Shown here: piece after piece, positions 22,135 to 34,199 of the stretch | Layout: each line of letters begins with the position of its first letter | Numbering within the stretch: the first letter of the stretch is position 1 | The notes under the pieces: generated by a model | What the model saw: the letters and a program-made list of their open reading frames with translations, nothing else | What the model was told of the DNA's origin: nothing | Databases searched by the model: none | Translations under genes and position numbers: made by a program | Origin: Brachionus plicatilis | Lineage: Eukaryota > Rotifera > Eurotatoria > Ploima > Brachionidae | Reading direction: 5' to 3' | DNA length: 64,000 bases | Assembly (NCBI GenBank): GCA_010279815.1 | Contig: QEOQ01000106.1 | Coordinates: 32,348-96,347 of the forward strand

Positions 22135-24798
22135 CTTAAAAAAATGTATTTTAAAAAATCAAAAATAAAATTTTCTTGTTTAGGGAATTAATTTTTTTTT
22201 AAATTTAAACAGAGATATTTATAATACATTTTTTCTGACAGTCTGGTTGCTGAGCAAAATTACCTTTTTTTTATTGTTTAATAATTTCTAGAATTAGTAA
22301 GTTATATTCTAATGTTATTTTTGATTAAACAATTTATATATTTGTCAAATGTCTTGTTTTTTATCAAAAGCATGACATTTTTATAGAATTAATCAGTGAA
22401 AACTTAATATGAATTCCTTTGAAATCAGAATTTTAATTTTAAAATTATTTACCAGACTCGAAAAATAATGTTCATAAATGAACTTGATAGGCCTTATTTA
22501 AGGCTTTAGTCATAATCGGTTAGCATGTGATATTATAAATAGGAATTTCTTTAAAGCGTTGTCAAAAATTTGAATTGAACAACTGTAATTAAATTAATGA
22601 AGCATACAAGACTAGCACTTCATTAATCAAAATAAAAAATCAAATTCTAGAAATTATTGCTTATGAATTTATTCGAAATTTTTCTTTATTTAGATTTTTT
22701 AAAAATTTTGCAAAAATTAAGCTAAATGAATAAAAAAGCTTAAATCATGGTAAATCGCAAAAAAATATATATTTTTATCTTATTTTATAATATTGATGAT
22801 TTTTCAATTTTTACAAATTACTAAAAAAAGGTTAAAAAACTGAAAGAGAAAACTTTTAAATAAATATATTCTTAGAATTTTTTTAATTAAATGATTTAGC
22901 AATTTAAAATAAAAAAAAATTTTGTGGAAAAAATTTAAATATTGAATTTGATTATATTAAATTAGTGACAGTTATTTTTATAAATAAATTCTAGATTAAT
23001 ATGTGAGATTTTTTTTATTTATCCACATTTACCGAGCTTTAGATCTAGAAGATAATTGTCGCAAAAATTATTGAATAAAATAATAAATACCTGAAACTTA
23101 TTAGAGATTTATTATTTTTCAAAAATATTTCTTTAAAAATCACCAATATACCTAAAAAAAAATTTTAACTAATGAATTTTTGTTACTTGTATTGTTTATG
23201 AAAAATTAATATCAACATTGAATTTTCTCATTTACCATAAAATTAAAAAATTAAATTTCAAACTGATTAAATTATTATTAATCTTAATTACGATGTTCAT
23301 TTTTTGAAGAATTTTCTCAGAATTTAGATATTTTTCATTCTTTCTCTTTAGAAATTATCACTGGTTATTTTTCTTTTAAAAAATACTTTGATGAATTATT
23401 CTATGAAAATTTATTCTAGGAAAACAAAATTCTTTAATTTAAACCTTAACTATTTTATTTTATTGAACACTATCAAAATGGTATATAAAATTTATCTGAT
23501 AATTTTTAATATTAATTTTTTAATTCTAAAGGTTTAATTTCAATAGCCAAAGATGGAATTACTAACTAATTAATAATTATTCACATAAAATTAAAAAATT
23601 TCAAAACATTCTCGAAGAATTAATTGGTTGTTAATTTTAGACGATTAATGCTTTCTTAGAAAAAAAAATTAAGCTTAATTATGATGTTAAAAAAATCCTT
23701 ATAAAAATTTAAAAATTTCAGTTAAAAAAATATTTATTCCTTTGAGTTCGACTAAAGAAAATAATTGAAAGAATGTCAACTTAAGAATTTATTCAAAATA
23801 TTTTAAATACTCAATTTAATAGAATTTCAAATTTCGGAGTTTTTGAAGATTTCTTATCCTTAATTCACATTCATAGAACGCTTTTTAAAAAAATTTAAAT
23901 TGTGCATTTATTTAAAAAAATTGAAATATATAAATTTGATTAAAACGTTTAATCCTATTAAAAAGGTGTTAACAATTATGCTATAATTACTTCCTTTTTA
24001 TAAATATTTGGTAAAATTAAATTTTTTTAATGTTTACAATAAATATTTTAAATTTTTTAAGTGATTTCATTTAAAAATGATTATACTTTTTTTATATAAA
24101 TTTTAAAATGTGATTTATTTGAAATAAAAATATTAATTCAATTAAGTTTAAATTTTAAATTTTGATAGTATTTTTAAAACTATTTTTTCTTTATTTTAAA
24201 AATTGCATAATTTTAGGTATAGAAAAACAACAGAATTTATTAATTAGTTTAAGCATGATCAAAAATAAAAAGCAAAAATTTAGAATCTCTGCAAAATTCA
24301 AATTCCAGCAAATTTATGTCAAAAAAAATGGATATGGATCTAAATAAATAATTATCCTTCAAAGAAAAAATAAAATACTTTTTTTTAATTTATTTTCAAG
24401 AAAAAAAAATTCTAGGTACATGTTTATTTAATTTTTTATAATTTTTCCAGATTTAAAAGCTTATTAAAAATTAAATTTTGATTTCATATTAATTTCATAA
24501 TAAAATATATTTATAAAAATAAAAAGCCACATCAACAAGTTTATTATTTTCAATAATGACTGAATTTTTTATTTAATTCAAGGCTTTTTGACTTAAACTT
24601 GAATTTTGATTTTTTCTCTTGTATCTATTATTATCCAAAATTCTGCTATGAATATAAATTTAATTAAGTCAGAAACTTAATAAATAGAAATTATCTTATT
24701 GACTTTGAAGTAAAATATTATTAGAATTTTATTTAAAAAAATTTATTTCCAATGTTAAATTAAATAAAATTTATTATAAAAAAAAACAATATAATGTT
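22135..24798. other. Intergenic, 2.7 kb
   Basis: Very AT-rich, with no gene, no clear repeat structure and no recognised element. It separates the ADAMTS-like 5' end from the SCYL3 3' end and would contain the ADAMTS-like promoter. Confidence 0.5.
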
Positions 24799-27700
24799 TT
24801 ATAGTTCATCAAAATTAATTTCTTCATCACAATGCCACAAATTTTCTTTTTTGTCTGACTGATTCTCATTTTGTGATTGAAAATCACTGCTCTTTTTTAA
24901 TTCTAAATTGGGTCTCATATCATTTAAAAAGTTTTCAATTAAATCATCATCAGGATCACGAACTAATTTTCTGTCTATTTTGATACTTTTGATATCAAAC
25001 TCTGCCCCCATGCCGTCATTTATTCGAGTATTGACATTCTTTTTTTGAACATCACTTACCGAACTTGATGTCTTTATTGATCCTGGAAGAGAGATCAGTG
25101 ATGCAGAAGTCATTGCTCTGAAACTGTTTGCATTGAAGCTCTTTTCATCTTGGTCCCAATCGTTCAACCACTCGCTTGAGCTTTCATCCGCTTCATTTGT
25201 TTCATTGTTGTTTACAAATGATTTCACTGACTCGGTTTCATCGTGTAAAGCGATCATAGAATCAGAAATAACTTTGTTTGTTTTTATTAATTCGTTTACA
25301 TCATCAAGACTATTAGAATTGCTCTCTCGAATTTCATATTGCTCTATACTCTTTGAAATTAAAATTTAAAAAAATTCAACTTTAACCAAATATAAAATTA
25401 ATTAATTTGCAGTTAGGTAGTTTCTTCGACAAACAAATTTTTGATCAGTTTCAACTGAAATTTAATGGTGAATTTTAAAATAATTTTTTGCATATTTTTT
25501 TAAGCCAATTTTTTTTTACAGTACTGATTTGTTACTATGGTTTTACCAAAATTTACGCGAATTTACCAAAATTTTAGTAAATTTACGGGAATTTCGGTAA
25601 TTTTACGTAAAATCGCAAGAGTGAAAAACAGTAAATTTACCAGAATTTAACGGATTTTAAGTAAAATTTCGTAAAAACGAAAAGGGCCAAAAAAATCCAA
25701 ATTTTTGCAATATTTTCACTTTTTTTAGTTTTTTTTTCAAAATTAATAAAAAATTTTAGATAAAAAAAAAAGTATTTTTTTACGCAAATTGTCGTAAAAT
25801 TTTATTGATTTTAGTGAAAAATAGTAAAAAAAAAAGTGAAAAAAAGTTTTAAAAAAAAGAAAAATTTAAATCAAGTTTTTTTAATATTGAAATTATTAGA
25901 TACATATATTTTAGTGATTTGACCAGTCGAAATTTTTCTCAATTACAATTTTAATTAACTAATTTATCAAAGTTAATATTTTAAAAAGCCAAAAGTTCCC
26001 GTAAATTTACTAAAATTTTGGTAAATTCACGTAAATTTTGGTAAAACCATGGGAACAAATTAGTACTGTATATATCAAATTGGCCTTAACACTTAAATTA
26101 CGAGGGTGTCATTTTTGAGGTTATTTTGCAACATAACTCTATAGTTTAGTCAAATTAAGTAACTTGATAAATGAATAAAAATTTAAAATTCAAAAAAAAA
26201 AAAATAAAAATTTTTCTACAAAAAAAATGTTTAATTAGATTACCCGTGGTGTTGTTTTTAACGCACTTTGTCTACTTGAAGCCTAAAATGCCGATTTGAC
26301 AAGTGGATTTCTGGTAATTTTACTTAAATTTTCTATTTGCTACAAAGTAAAATTTACGTAAAAATTAGTAAAAAATAGTAAAAAATAGTAAAAAAAGCAA
26401 CCTTTAATATAAACAAATAAATAGAAACTACTTTTTTTAAAAAACTAAAAAATTCAAAAAATGATTTTTTTTTGGCCTTTTTATTTTTAGCACTTTTTAC
26501 GTAAATTTACCAGAAATCCACTTGTCAAATCGGCACTGTAATAGATTGATCTAGCCTAATAAAAACAAAGGTTATTGTATTACAGCGGGCAAATACTTTA
26601 CTTCCTTGAGATTTGATCAAAGTTTGAACAATCAAAAGAAAACTTACTTCGGTAAAATAAGAAAAAATAGACCTGAGTTACCGTCTATCGTAAAATAAAA
26701 TGTCAATTTGGTAAACAATTTATCAAAAAAATTATCATTTTTAAATTTTCGCTTCTTCGATTTTCAAAATTAAAAATGGTGTCAAAAATTTTTAGAAAAA
26801 AAATTCAAGTAATTTGAGTATTAAAAAAGACAAATCCCTGAATGTATATCTAAGGCTTATGGATGATAAATTATCAAAAAGATACTTCTGAGCTTAAAAA
26901 TCCCATATTTTCCCTATCAATAAAATTTATAATTTTTCTAAATAAGCAAAATTTTTAAATTGATTTTTTTTATTTCTAATTTCAAACCTAGTAATTTTGA
27001 TGGATGCCATAGAAGTTGGAGCGCGCTGAATATGCAGATGCAAATATTATTTGAAATTCTTTAAATATGTTGCCATCTTCATTCTTTTTAGTAAATTCTT
27101 AGAAAACTTTCGATTTTTAATTAAATTTTTGGACCGAAGAAAAGATAAATTTTTAATGTCCTTTATTTTAAAAAAAATAAAAAAATATTAAAAAAATGAA
27201 TTCATCTAGCCTAGCATTTGTTTTTAAATTAAGTGGTCTTCAATTAAGTTTTTCTCTATTTTTTAATTCTATTGAATCTTTTATTTTTCTTTCTCTTGAT
27301 TTTTTTTGTGGCAAAATGAAAAAAATTTTACGTTTTAATACTTCAAATTTTTAGATTTTTTGTGCAATATTTCAGAAAATAAAAAAAACTATTCGAAATT
27401 ATTTAGTTAACAAATTTAAAAATAAAAATTTTATGAAATATTGCACAAAAAATCTAAAAATTTGATATGTAAAAATGTAAAATTTTCTACATTTTCCCTT
27501 TTTTGTTCCTTATATTCATCAGAGTTTATAAGAATCAAGTCATGACTTTGATTTGAACTTGTAGCTTAAAAAAGGTTGGTTTTTCATATAAAGAAAAAAA
27601 TTTTTAAACCTTTCTTAAAAAAACCTTGGAATGGTAAAGAACACTAACGAGGAATGGAAGAAGAAAGTAAAAAGAAATGTAAAAAAAATAAAACTTAATG

Positions 27701-30347
27701 TACTATATCTTTAAGTTAAAAAATGTATCTATTTATCTTTTTAATAATTTACATACAGTACTGATTTGATAGTAGGGTTTTTGGTAATTTTACGTAATTT
27801 TTCGAAAACTTAAAAATGAAGGAAAGGTTAATTTACGAAAAATTACTTAAAAACAAAAATGCCAAAAAATTGACATTTTTTATGCTATTTTTAACTTTCT
27901 CAGTAAATTAAACAAAATTCAAAAAAATTAGAAAAAAAAATTTACCGATTTTAACGTTTCATATTATAATACTCCTTCTTGGAGGTTAATATTCAAATAA
28001 ATAAATAAATAAATTAATTTATACTTATTAATTAATTTGATATTAAGCTAATGGATAAATTTTTTTTAAATCACCTTGCTAAATTTGTCCCTAATGGAGA
28101 AACTTTTTAAAAAGCGTTAGAAAAAGCAAAAAATTAATTATTAACTAATCTTTGGGTTTCAAAAGCTAAAAAAAAAAAACTATTAATTCAAAATATTAAA
28201 TAAATATTTTTTTGGTTCTACTCTTATCATTTTTTAATTTTAATTAACATCATGATCTTATTAATCGTTTATTAAAATTAAAATCAAGAAAGTATTTAAG
28301 TTTAAAGAAATAAATCCAATTAAAAAAAGAGATAACAGAAAAAAAACACATTTGGTTTTCTTTTATAATTTAATAATTTTAATATATAATTACAATTCTT
28401 TTATTAAAGGTCCAGAATCGGCTTGATTACCTAATTTTACGTAATTTTACATTATTTTCAATAAGCTTCCTAAATCTTACGTAAATTTTAGTTGGTAAGA
28501 ACATGTAATTTTACGTCAAATTACGTAAGCTTACATTAACATTTAGTTAAACTATTCGAAAATGCTTACGGCCAAAAAAAATAGGTTTTTGGTAAGAAAG
28601 ATGTAAAAAATGACTATTTTTCCAAAATTTTGAAAATATTTTTTTTTGTTTTAAACCGTACGTAATATTGAGCTTTTTTTTATTTTTTCAAAAAAAAATC
28701 ATGCCGAATTTCTTTCCCTTATTAAACTATATTATAAGTAAAAAGTTTTTATAGGACCATGATTTGTATTTTTAATTTCTCAATATTAAATTGATGTTTT
28801 CTAACACAAATATAAAAAAAGTAATAAAAATATTCTCCACTTACTTTGGGCATATTTTCAGTAAAATAACTTTTGGAGTCTTTTTTTGTTCTGGATTTAC
28901 CAACTACTGTTTCGTGTCCCAAAAGTTTGACCATAATTGCCAAACACGAAAAAGTCAACGAAACCAGACAATCATTTGTATCCTTCAAGCCAATTAACAA
29001 CTCGGGCAAAATTTCATATTTTAAAGTGTCTGTATCATTTATTAAATGTATATAGAATGGAAAAAACTCGAGCAAAACAACTCGAATTTGCAGAGATCGC
29101 ATGGTGAACAGGCTCAGAATTCGCGGCAGCACAAACGCCTTATACTTATCCAAATCGAACAGAGGCTGCAGGCCCACTTCATCACACTCAAACTCCTTAT
29201 TTAAATTCCAATTTTTGTACAAATAAAAATTATTAACCATTTTTTTTTCACCTGACTCATTCGGTACTAGCACACTGGGCAGCAAATTTTGCCTAATTCT
29301 CGAACTAAAAAACATTATTGGTGAGACTAGAAAATCAATTAAATTCTCATTAAGCACTTTTTTTCTCATTCTGGCTTCCATTTGGCACACATCCCTCAAA
29401 TGCTCCATCAAACTGTCATAACTTGCTTCCAAGTCATTCAAATTTTGAATTTTCAGCGGATCAAACTGGTCCTGGCCTGCACCTGAGTGCGAATTTTTGC
29501 ACACATCAAAGCATTGTAGCTCAATGGCCGCCTTGATCGACGGTCTCTTTCGGGGATCATGGCTCAAATAGTCCTCCAAAGAACAGTCTTCGTCCTCGTC
29601 ATCAATAATGTTGGTCTGAGAGCCAATTTTGCTGTTTGTGTACAACAATTTGACCACAAGCATGGCCCAGGCGTACGAGTCCAAGCAGTGCGGATGCTCC
29701 TTGAGCACAGAGTCCAGATCAGATTTGCCCATGCCTTTCGAGACCAGCTCTTCTTCGGGAGTCACACTATTTTTGTCCTTGAAGTCGTATATCTGGCCAA
29801 GATTTTGAGTATTCAAACCAGAAAATGGCAAAGACAATTCAAAGTTGTTCAGCTTCCAAGTCTGCTTTGGGTTCAGGTTGATGCTTGACGCACATATGTT
29901 GTTGTGGCTGACTTGGACTTTTTCGTGAAGAAAAAGAACAGCGTTTGTGATGCCGTACAGACCTCTGACTATTTGCTCGCGACTCAGGTCGCCCAAGAGA
30001 CAGGTGAGAGGGCGCACAGATTCCGTGATTAGGATACACTTGGAATGGGGTGGTTCTTTTGAATAGAGATACTTGACTAGATTCGGGTGGCGCAGCGTTT
30101 TAAGACACTTGATTTGGTTGAGGGCCAGCTTTAGATGCTTCTGGTAGTTCACATGCTCCGAGTTCAACTCGAATAGGAGAGAATTTTTGTTGTCTGTGTT
30201 GAATTTTACCTTGCGTACTGTCCACAGGGACGAAAATTGCCTCAAGTCACCGAGAGATATGTCACTGGCTTTTGATAAGCTTGGCGAGCCGGTTTTTTCA
30301 TCGACTATTGAATAGTACGGGCTCAATTTAGTGTCAATGTTACCCAT
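24799..30347 (-). CDS. SCYL3: SCYL3-like pseudokinase (SCY1-like 3, PACE-1)
   Basis: Two coding exons on the minus strand: 30347-28845 (501 codons, donor GTAAGTGG) and 25350-24799 (184 codons with stop), joined in phase 0 over a 3.5-kb intron; 684 residues. The N-terminus MGNIDTKLS has Gly2 for myristoylation, as in SCYL3, and suggests attachment to membranes of the secretory pathway. Residues about 30-280 are a kinase fold that has lost catalysis: HRD is replaced by SHNN and DFG by NNFEL, and there is no VAIK Lys. Residues about 320-500 are the helical HEAT-like region (DKYKAFVLPRILSLF, ILPELLIGLKDTNDCLV). The tail from about 500 is acidic and unstructured, with SSEWLNDWDQDE resembling SCYL tails. 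Known members bind ezrin and coatomer-related traffic; that role is inferred here. The large intron has collected at least five foldback elements. Confidence 0.9.
25519..26068. repeat. TA-flanked foldback element (CAGTACTGATTTG ends)
   Basis: The left end is CAGTACTGATTTGTTAC and the right end the inverse GAACAAATTAGTACTG, each flanked by TA (25517-25518 and 26069-26070). The arms are built of AATTTACGxxAATTTACC-like words. No coding sequence. It lies in the SCYL3 intron. Confidence 0.85.
26286..26538. repeat. TA-flanked foldback element (GATTTGACAAGTGG family)
   Basis: The left end is AAATGCCGATTTGACAAGTG and the right end CACTTGTCAAATCGGCACTG, with TA outside both. The outer 25 bases match the element in ZIP intron 3, so one family has hit introns of two genes. 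Confidence 0.85.
27344..27464. repeat. Hairpin in the SCYL3 intron
   Basis: AAATTTTTAGATTTTTTGTG and its exact inverse (CACAAAAAATCTAAAAATTT) lie about 55 bases apart. The same GTGCAATATT words appear in the degenerate repeat at 1045-1190. Confidence 0.75.
27756..27960. repeat. Truncated CAGTACTGATTTG element
   Basis: It begins TA-CAGTACTGATTTGATAG and continues with the family's TAATTTTACGTAATTTT interior, but no matching right end was found. This is a 3'-truncated or rearranged copy. Confidence 0.6.
28408..28620. repeat. Degenerate foldback copy
   Basis: It starts near CCAGAATCGGCTTGATTACC and has the TTTTACGTAATTTTAC and GTAATTTTACGTCAAATTAC inner words of the same TA-flanked family, without a clean right end. 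Confidence 0.5.
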
Positions 30348-30506
30348 TATGAATTTTTAAAAAAAAAAGATAGTTTTTTAAATTATTTATTACATAAAAA
30401 ATAGAAAGACTTTTGCTTAGTCTTTGTTAAAAATTAATTAAATTGCTTAAATAACAATCATTAGTGTCGAACTTCATTTGGTTCTTTTAAAAGCCGGAAA
30501 AATGAT

Positions 30507-30641
30507 TTATTCTCGGATTTTTTTATGCTTTAGAGTACCTGGTTGAGGTTGTGGTGGAGTGGGAAATTTTGAGCGAATGTAGCTGAGCACTCGCTGAATA
30601 AAATCAACAATTAATTGGTAGACTCGATTCCAAGCTGACAT
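30507..30641 (-). CDS. Possible 44-residue peptide
   Basis: An open frame from ATG 30641 to TAA 30507. It begins MSAWNRVYQLIVDFIQRVLS, is amphipathic to weakly hydrophobic over residues 6-25, then Pro/Gln-rich and basic (PTPPQPQP...KHKKIRE). It sits 160 bases upstream of the SCYL3 start codon on the same strand, and an assembly gap lies just upstream. It could be a small gene, a first exon, an upstream frame in the SCYL3 transcript, or chance. No family recognised. Confidence 0.35.
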   Translation of the reverse strand: MSAWNRVYQLIVDFIQRVLSYIRSKFPTPPQPQPGTLKHKKIRE

Positions 30642-30698
30642 TTTTGTGCAAAATGAAAAAAATTTCACTTCCTTTAAATAGAAAAAATGAGCGCAGAN

Positions 30699-30858
30699 NN
30701 NNNNNNNNNNNNNNNNNNNNNNNNNNNNNNNNNNNNNNNNNNNNNNNNNNNNNNNNNNNNNNNNNNNNNNNNNNNNNNNNNNNNNNNNNNNNNNNNNNNN
30801 NNNNNNNNNNNNNNNNNNNNNNNNNNNNNNNNNNNNNNNNNNNNNNNNNNNNNNNNNN
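30699..30858. other. Assembly gap
   Basis: A run of N of about 160 bases, followed by an A8/T10 homopolymer that may explain the assembly break. Confidence 0.95.
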
Positions 30859-30894
30859 AAAAAAAATTTTTTTTTTTTAATAAAATTTAATTTT

Positions 30895-32443
30895 TCATTT
30901 AATTGATTTTTTACCATCATAGCCATAGTCATCGGCTTTATAGCCCATTGGATAGACTGTTTTGAACTCTTTGGTCAGATCAGTAATGCCTGGTATGTAC
31001 GGCACTGGTGCCAGAGGCTTTGGATACGGGTCTGGATAGAAGGTCACAGGTCTTGGCTGAGGATATGGATCGTATGGGTTGTAAGAGTCATAAGAATGAG
31101 ATCCAGTTGTGTAAGGATCATAAGAATGAGATCCAGTTGTGTAAGGATCATAAGAATGAGATCCAGTTGTGTAAGGATCATAAGAATGAGATCCAGTTGT
31201 GTAAGGATCATAAGAATGAGATCCAGTTGTGTAAGGATCATAAGAATTGGGTTTGTTGTCATATGATTGAGGAGTTTGGCCATATGGTCCATGAGAATGG
31301 TAAGATTGGGGAGAATAAATGTCATGAGAGTATGAAGGCGATGGATATGGGTCGTAGGAATGGGGCACATAAGAGTAAGGGTCGTAAGATGGATGCTGTC
31401 CAGTTGGGTATAAAGTAGATGGCGAAGAGTCATATGATTTATAATGTGGAGACTTTTCATATGAGCCATATGGGCTATAGGGTTCATTGGGAGAGTATTG
31501 GTTATATGGACCATTTGAGCCATACTGATGCTCATTTGGTTGGTACTTATCAATGCCACTGGGCTGGTATACTTTATCAGCAAAATTTATTCTAGGAGAA
31601 CTTCGGTCTGAATAAAAATTATCATCATGAGTAGAATCTTTTGAAGACCATGAATAGTCTTCTTTTTTGTGGTCATCATAGCGTGTGTCCCATTTATTGT
31701 CACTGGATTCAGATCTGTAACTGCTGCTTCGATAGTCTTTGTCCCATTGTGTTTTGTGATCATATTTGGACTTGTGACTTCTGTATTGATGATCTCTGTC
31801 ACAATTTTTGTCATCATCATACTTGGGCCTGGGTCTACTGTCTCTATAATCTTTGCCACAATCTTTATCATCACCGTATTTGGGCCTGGGCCTGCTGTCT
31901 CTAAAATCTCTGTCCCATTGTGTTTTTTGATCATATTTGGACTTGTGACTTCTGTCCCTATAATCTTTGTCACAATTTTTACTTCCATATCTAGGCCTAT
32001 GGCTGCTGCCTTGATAGTCGCTGCCACATTTTTTGTCATCTCTGCTCACTTTGTAACTTTTCCTGTACTCTCTGTCATTTGAGTAATCTCTAGAGCTTTT
32101 CCTATCATCGCATGGCTTTTCTCTTGGGTCATGATTCTGGCATGGTTTGGTTTTTTTGTAGTTACCATAAGACCTTGGGTGCTTGTCCCCTACAACTGAT
32201 GCTACATGGTACTTTTTGGGCCTGTCATACTTGTCATCATTGATTTTTTTGAGGATGCTTAAAATGTTGAAAATATCTTTTTTGGACTCATTTTTGAATG
32301 ATCCTGACAGTTTATTCGGAGAGCCTTGTAGATTAAGTTTAATTTAAGCCTAATCTTAGCTGAAGTTAAGCTTTACCAGAGTGCTTGGCGTCCGAGATGC
32401 AAACAAATAAGACTAAGGCCAAAAAGAAAAAAATTTTCAACAT
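30895..32443 (-). CDS. Secreted Tyr/Ser/Pro/His/Asp-rich repeat protein
   Basis: Two exons on the minus strand: 32443-32377 and 32324-30895, giving 498 residues. The signal peptide MLKIFFFLALVLFVCISDA is encoded by the first exon. A Lys/Asp/Arg-rich region follows with degenerate repeats of about 22 residues (CDKDYRDRSHKSKYD, DSRPRPKYGDDKDCGKDYRD, SHKSKYDHKTQWDKDYRS) and regularly spaced single Cys. The C-terminal 250 residues are almost only Tyr, Ser, Pro, His, Gly, Asp and Asn, with five exact copies of YDPYTTGSHS. No enzyme domain was recognised. The composition resembles extracellular structural proteins such as adhesives, cuticle or eggshell proteins, where Tyr is cross-linked. This role is inference from composition, and the function is unknown. 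Confidence 0.85.
31091..31240 (-). repeat. Five identical 30-base tandem repeats inside the Tyr-rich gene
   Basis: The unit, starting TAAGAATGAGATCCAGTTGT on the plus strand, occurs five times at exact 30-base spacing (31091, 31121, 31151, 31181, 31211) and keeps the frame. No substitution was seen between copies, so the array is recent or homogenised, and copy number may vary between individuals. Confidence 0.92.
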
Positions 32444-34199
32444 GGTGCTTAAATGATTTGGTAGGCTTTGGATTTTGTTTTTATAGTCGATGAGCGTGCA
32501 AGTAGCTAGGATTTGTGTTCAAACAAGAGTGAAGCTTGTGATAGCTAGTTTGAGAAATTCTTGAAATTTTCAAGCGAAATTTTGGTGTTTTTTTTGTTGA
32601 TACAGTGTTTAAAACACTTGTGTCGAAGCTTGTTCAACTGTTCTAAGAAGTTGCCTGTCAAATTTAATTTTTAAAAATTCAATCTAGTTTTTGAATATTT
32701 TTGAACTTAAATTTTAGTTAATTTTTAAGATGAATATAAATAAAATTTATGAATAGTGGCCATTTGAGCTTATTTGATTTGTGTGAATTTAAAAAATTTT
32801 AAAAAATTGACAAAAAATTGATTTTTTTTTTAATCAGTTTTGCAGAAAAGCATTAAAATTTAAATATCAAAATTCATTTTTTTTCAAAAAATTTTAGCGA
32901 TTTTAGAAATTATTCTATTTCTGCTACTAATTCAATTCAATTGAAGTCTTTTGATTATCGTTTAACCTTAACTTTACAAATATTTAAAATGAATTTATAT
33001 GTTTTTTACCGCTCAACCGACCACACTTTTGGGTATCACCTACAAATAAGATGCATCCTTACAATTAAAATATTTTTTTTTAAAATAAAAAATTGACAAA
33101 AATTATTCTCATTTTTTCAAAATAGGGTTGCTCAAAAATGTATAAATTAAATCTTTTAAATTTTGTTAAGTGTTATTTTTAGAGAAAAATGCTAAATAAA
33201 TTCAACAATTTCTAAATTTTGAAACAATTTTGTTAAATTGTTTCTGCAAAATATCTTAGAATTATTTTTGTTATTAAGAAATAGAATTTTCAACATTATT
33301 AAGAAAGCCACAACAGCAAGATAACTCACAAATAAATTTCAAAATTACATACCAAAAAATTTATTAAGACTTTTGGTCAGCACCTTCTATAGCTTTATAT
33401 TTATTATTATTACCTAGAAATTTTGCTTTATTTTAATTTTTTTTTTAATCAAAGAATTAAATAAAAAAATAGATCTTATTATAAACGGAATTAATTATAA
33501 AAAAAAATTGCAAAAAAATATTTATTTTTAAATATCTTTTAAAAAATTTAAAACAGATGACAAAAAATAAACATTTAACTCAAAAATGTATTTTATGAAA
33601 TCCCAAATTCTTTAAATTGTATAAGCCAATTTATATCTTAAGTCCAGTGTTTTTTATTTCATTAAAGTTAAGGGATACCTAAAATCGACAAATTTTTTTT
33701 AATCGACTAATTTTTCTCATTAAACTTGATTTTTCCGGCTTAAGTTAATGTTTTTTATAATTGCATTTTCTTGGTTTTCATTCTTGGTTGCCATTTTTTC
33801 TTTATTTGCTCTTTTTACATGCTCTTGTTACTCTCTTATAACTCAAATCAATCATATCAAAAAATGATGACAATAAAAACATTTGTGATTTAAAATCAAA
33901 ATCTGTTATTAAAATTTGATTTCTGATAATTTTATTTTTGAAACGGGACAAAAACCTAATTTTCAAAATGAGGATATTTTTTTTAAATAAGAAAACAAAA
34001 TTATTTTCTTTTAAAAAAAAAGGGATAATTTTACTTTCTTTAATAAATTAAATTAAATTAAGTTCTTTATTGTTTGAAAATGTAAAAAAAAAGTTGGGGT
34101 CATCCCAGAATGGATCAAAGTCCTTCTTTTCAGCCCAACGTAAATAATATTTTGTTTTTAAATTTATAAGACGAATAAGAAAAATTATTTCTGCATTAC
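32444..34199. other. Intergenic, 1.8 kb
   Basis: AT-rich. It includes the upstream region of the Tyr-rich secreted gene. No other gene or defined element was seen. Confidence 0.5.

Noticed and set aside
24162..24347. 61-codon plus frame in the intergenic region
   Set aside because: AT-driven composition and no supporting signal.
29559..30039. Plus- and minus-strand frames within SCYL3
   Set aside because: Overlap the pseudokinase exon in other frames without recognisable motifs.
31008..32082. Long frames on other strands/frames inside the Tyr-rich gene
   Set aside because: Shadows of the tandem repeat; only the minus frame with signal peptide and correct splice has the expected features.
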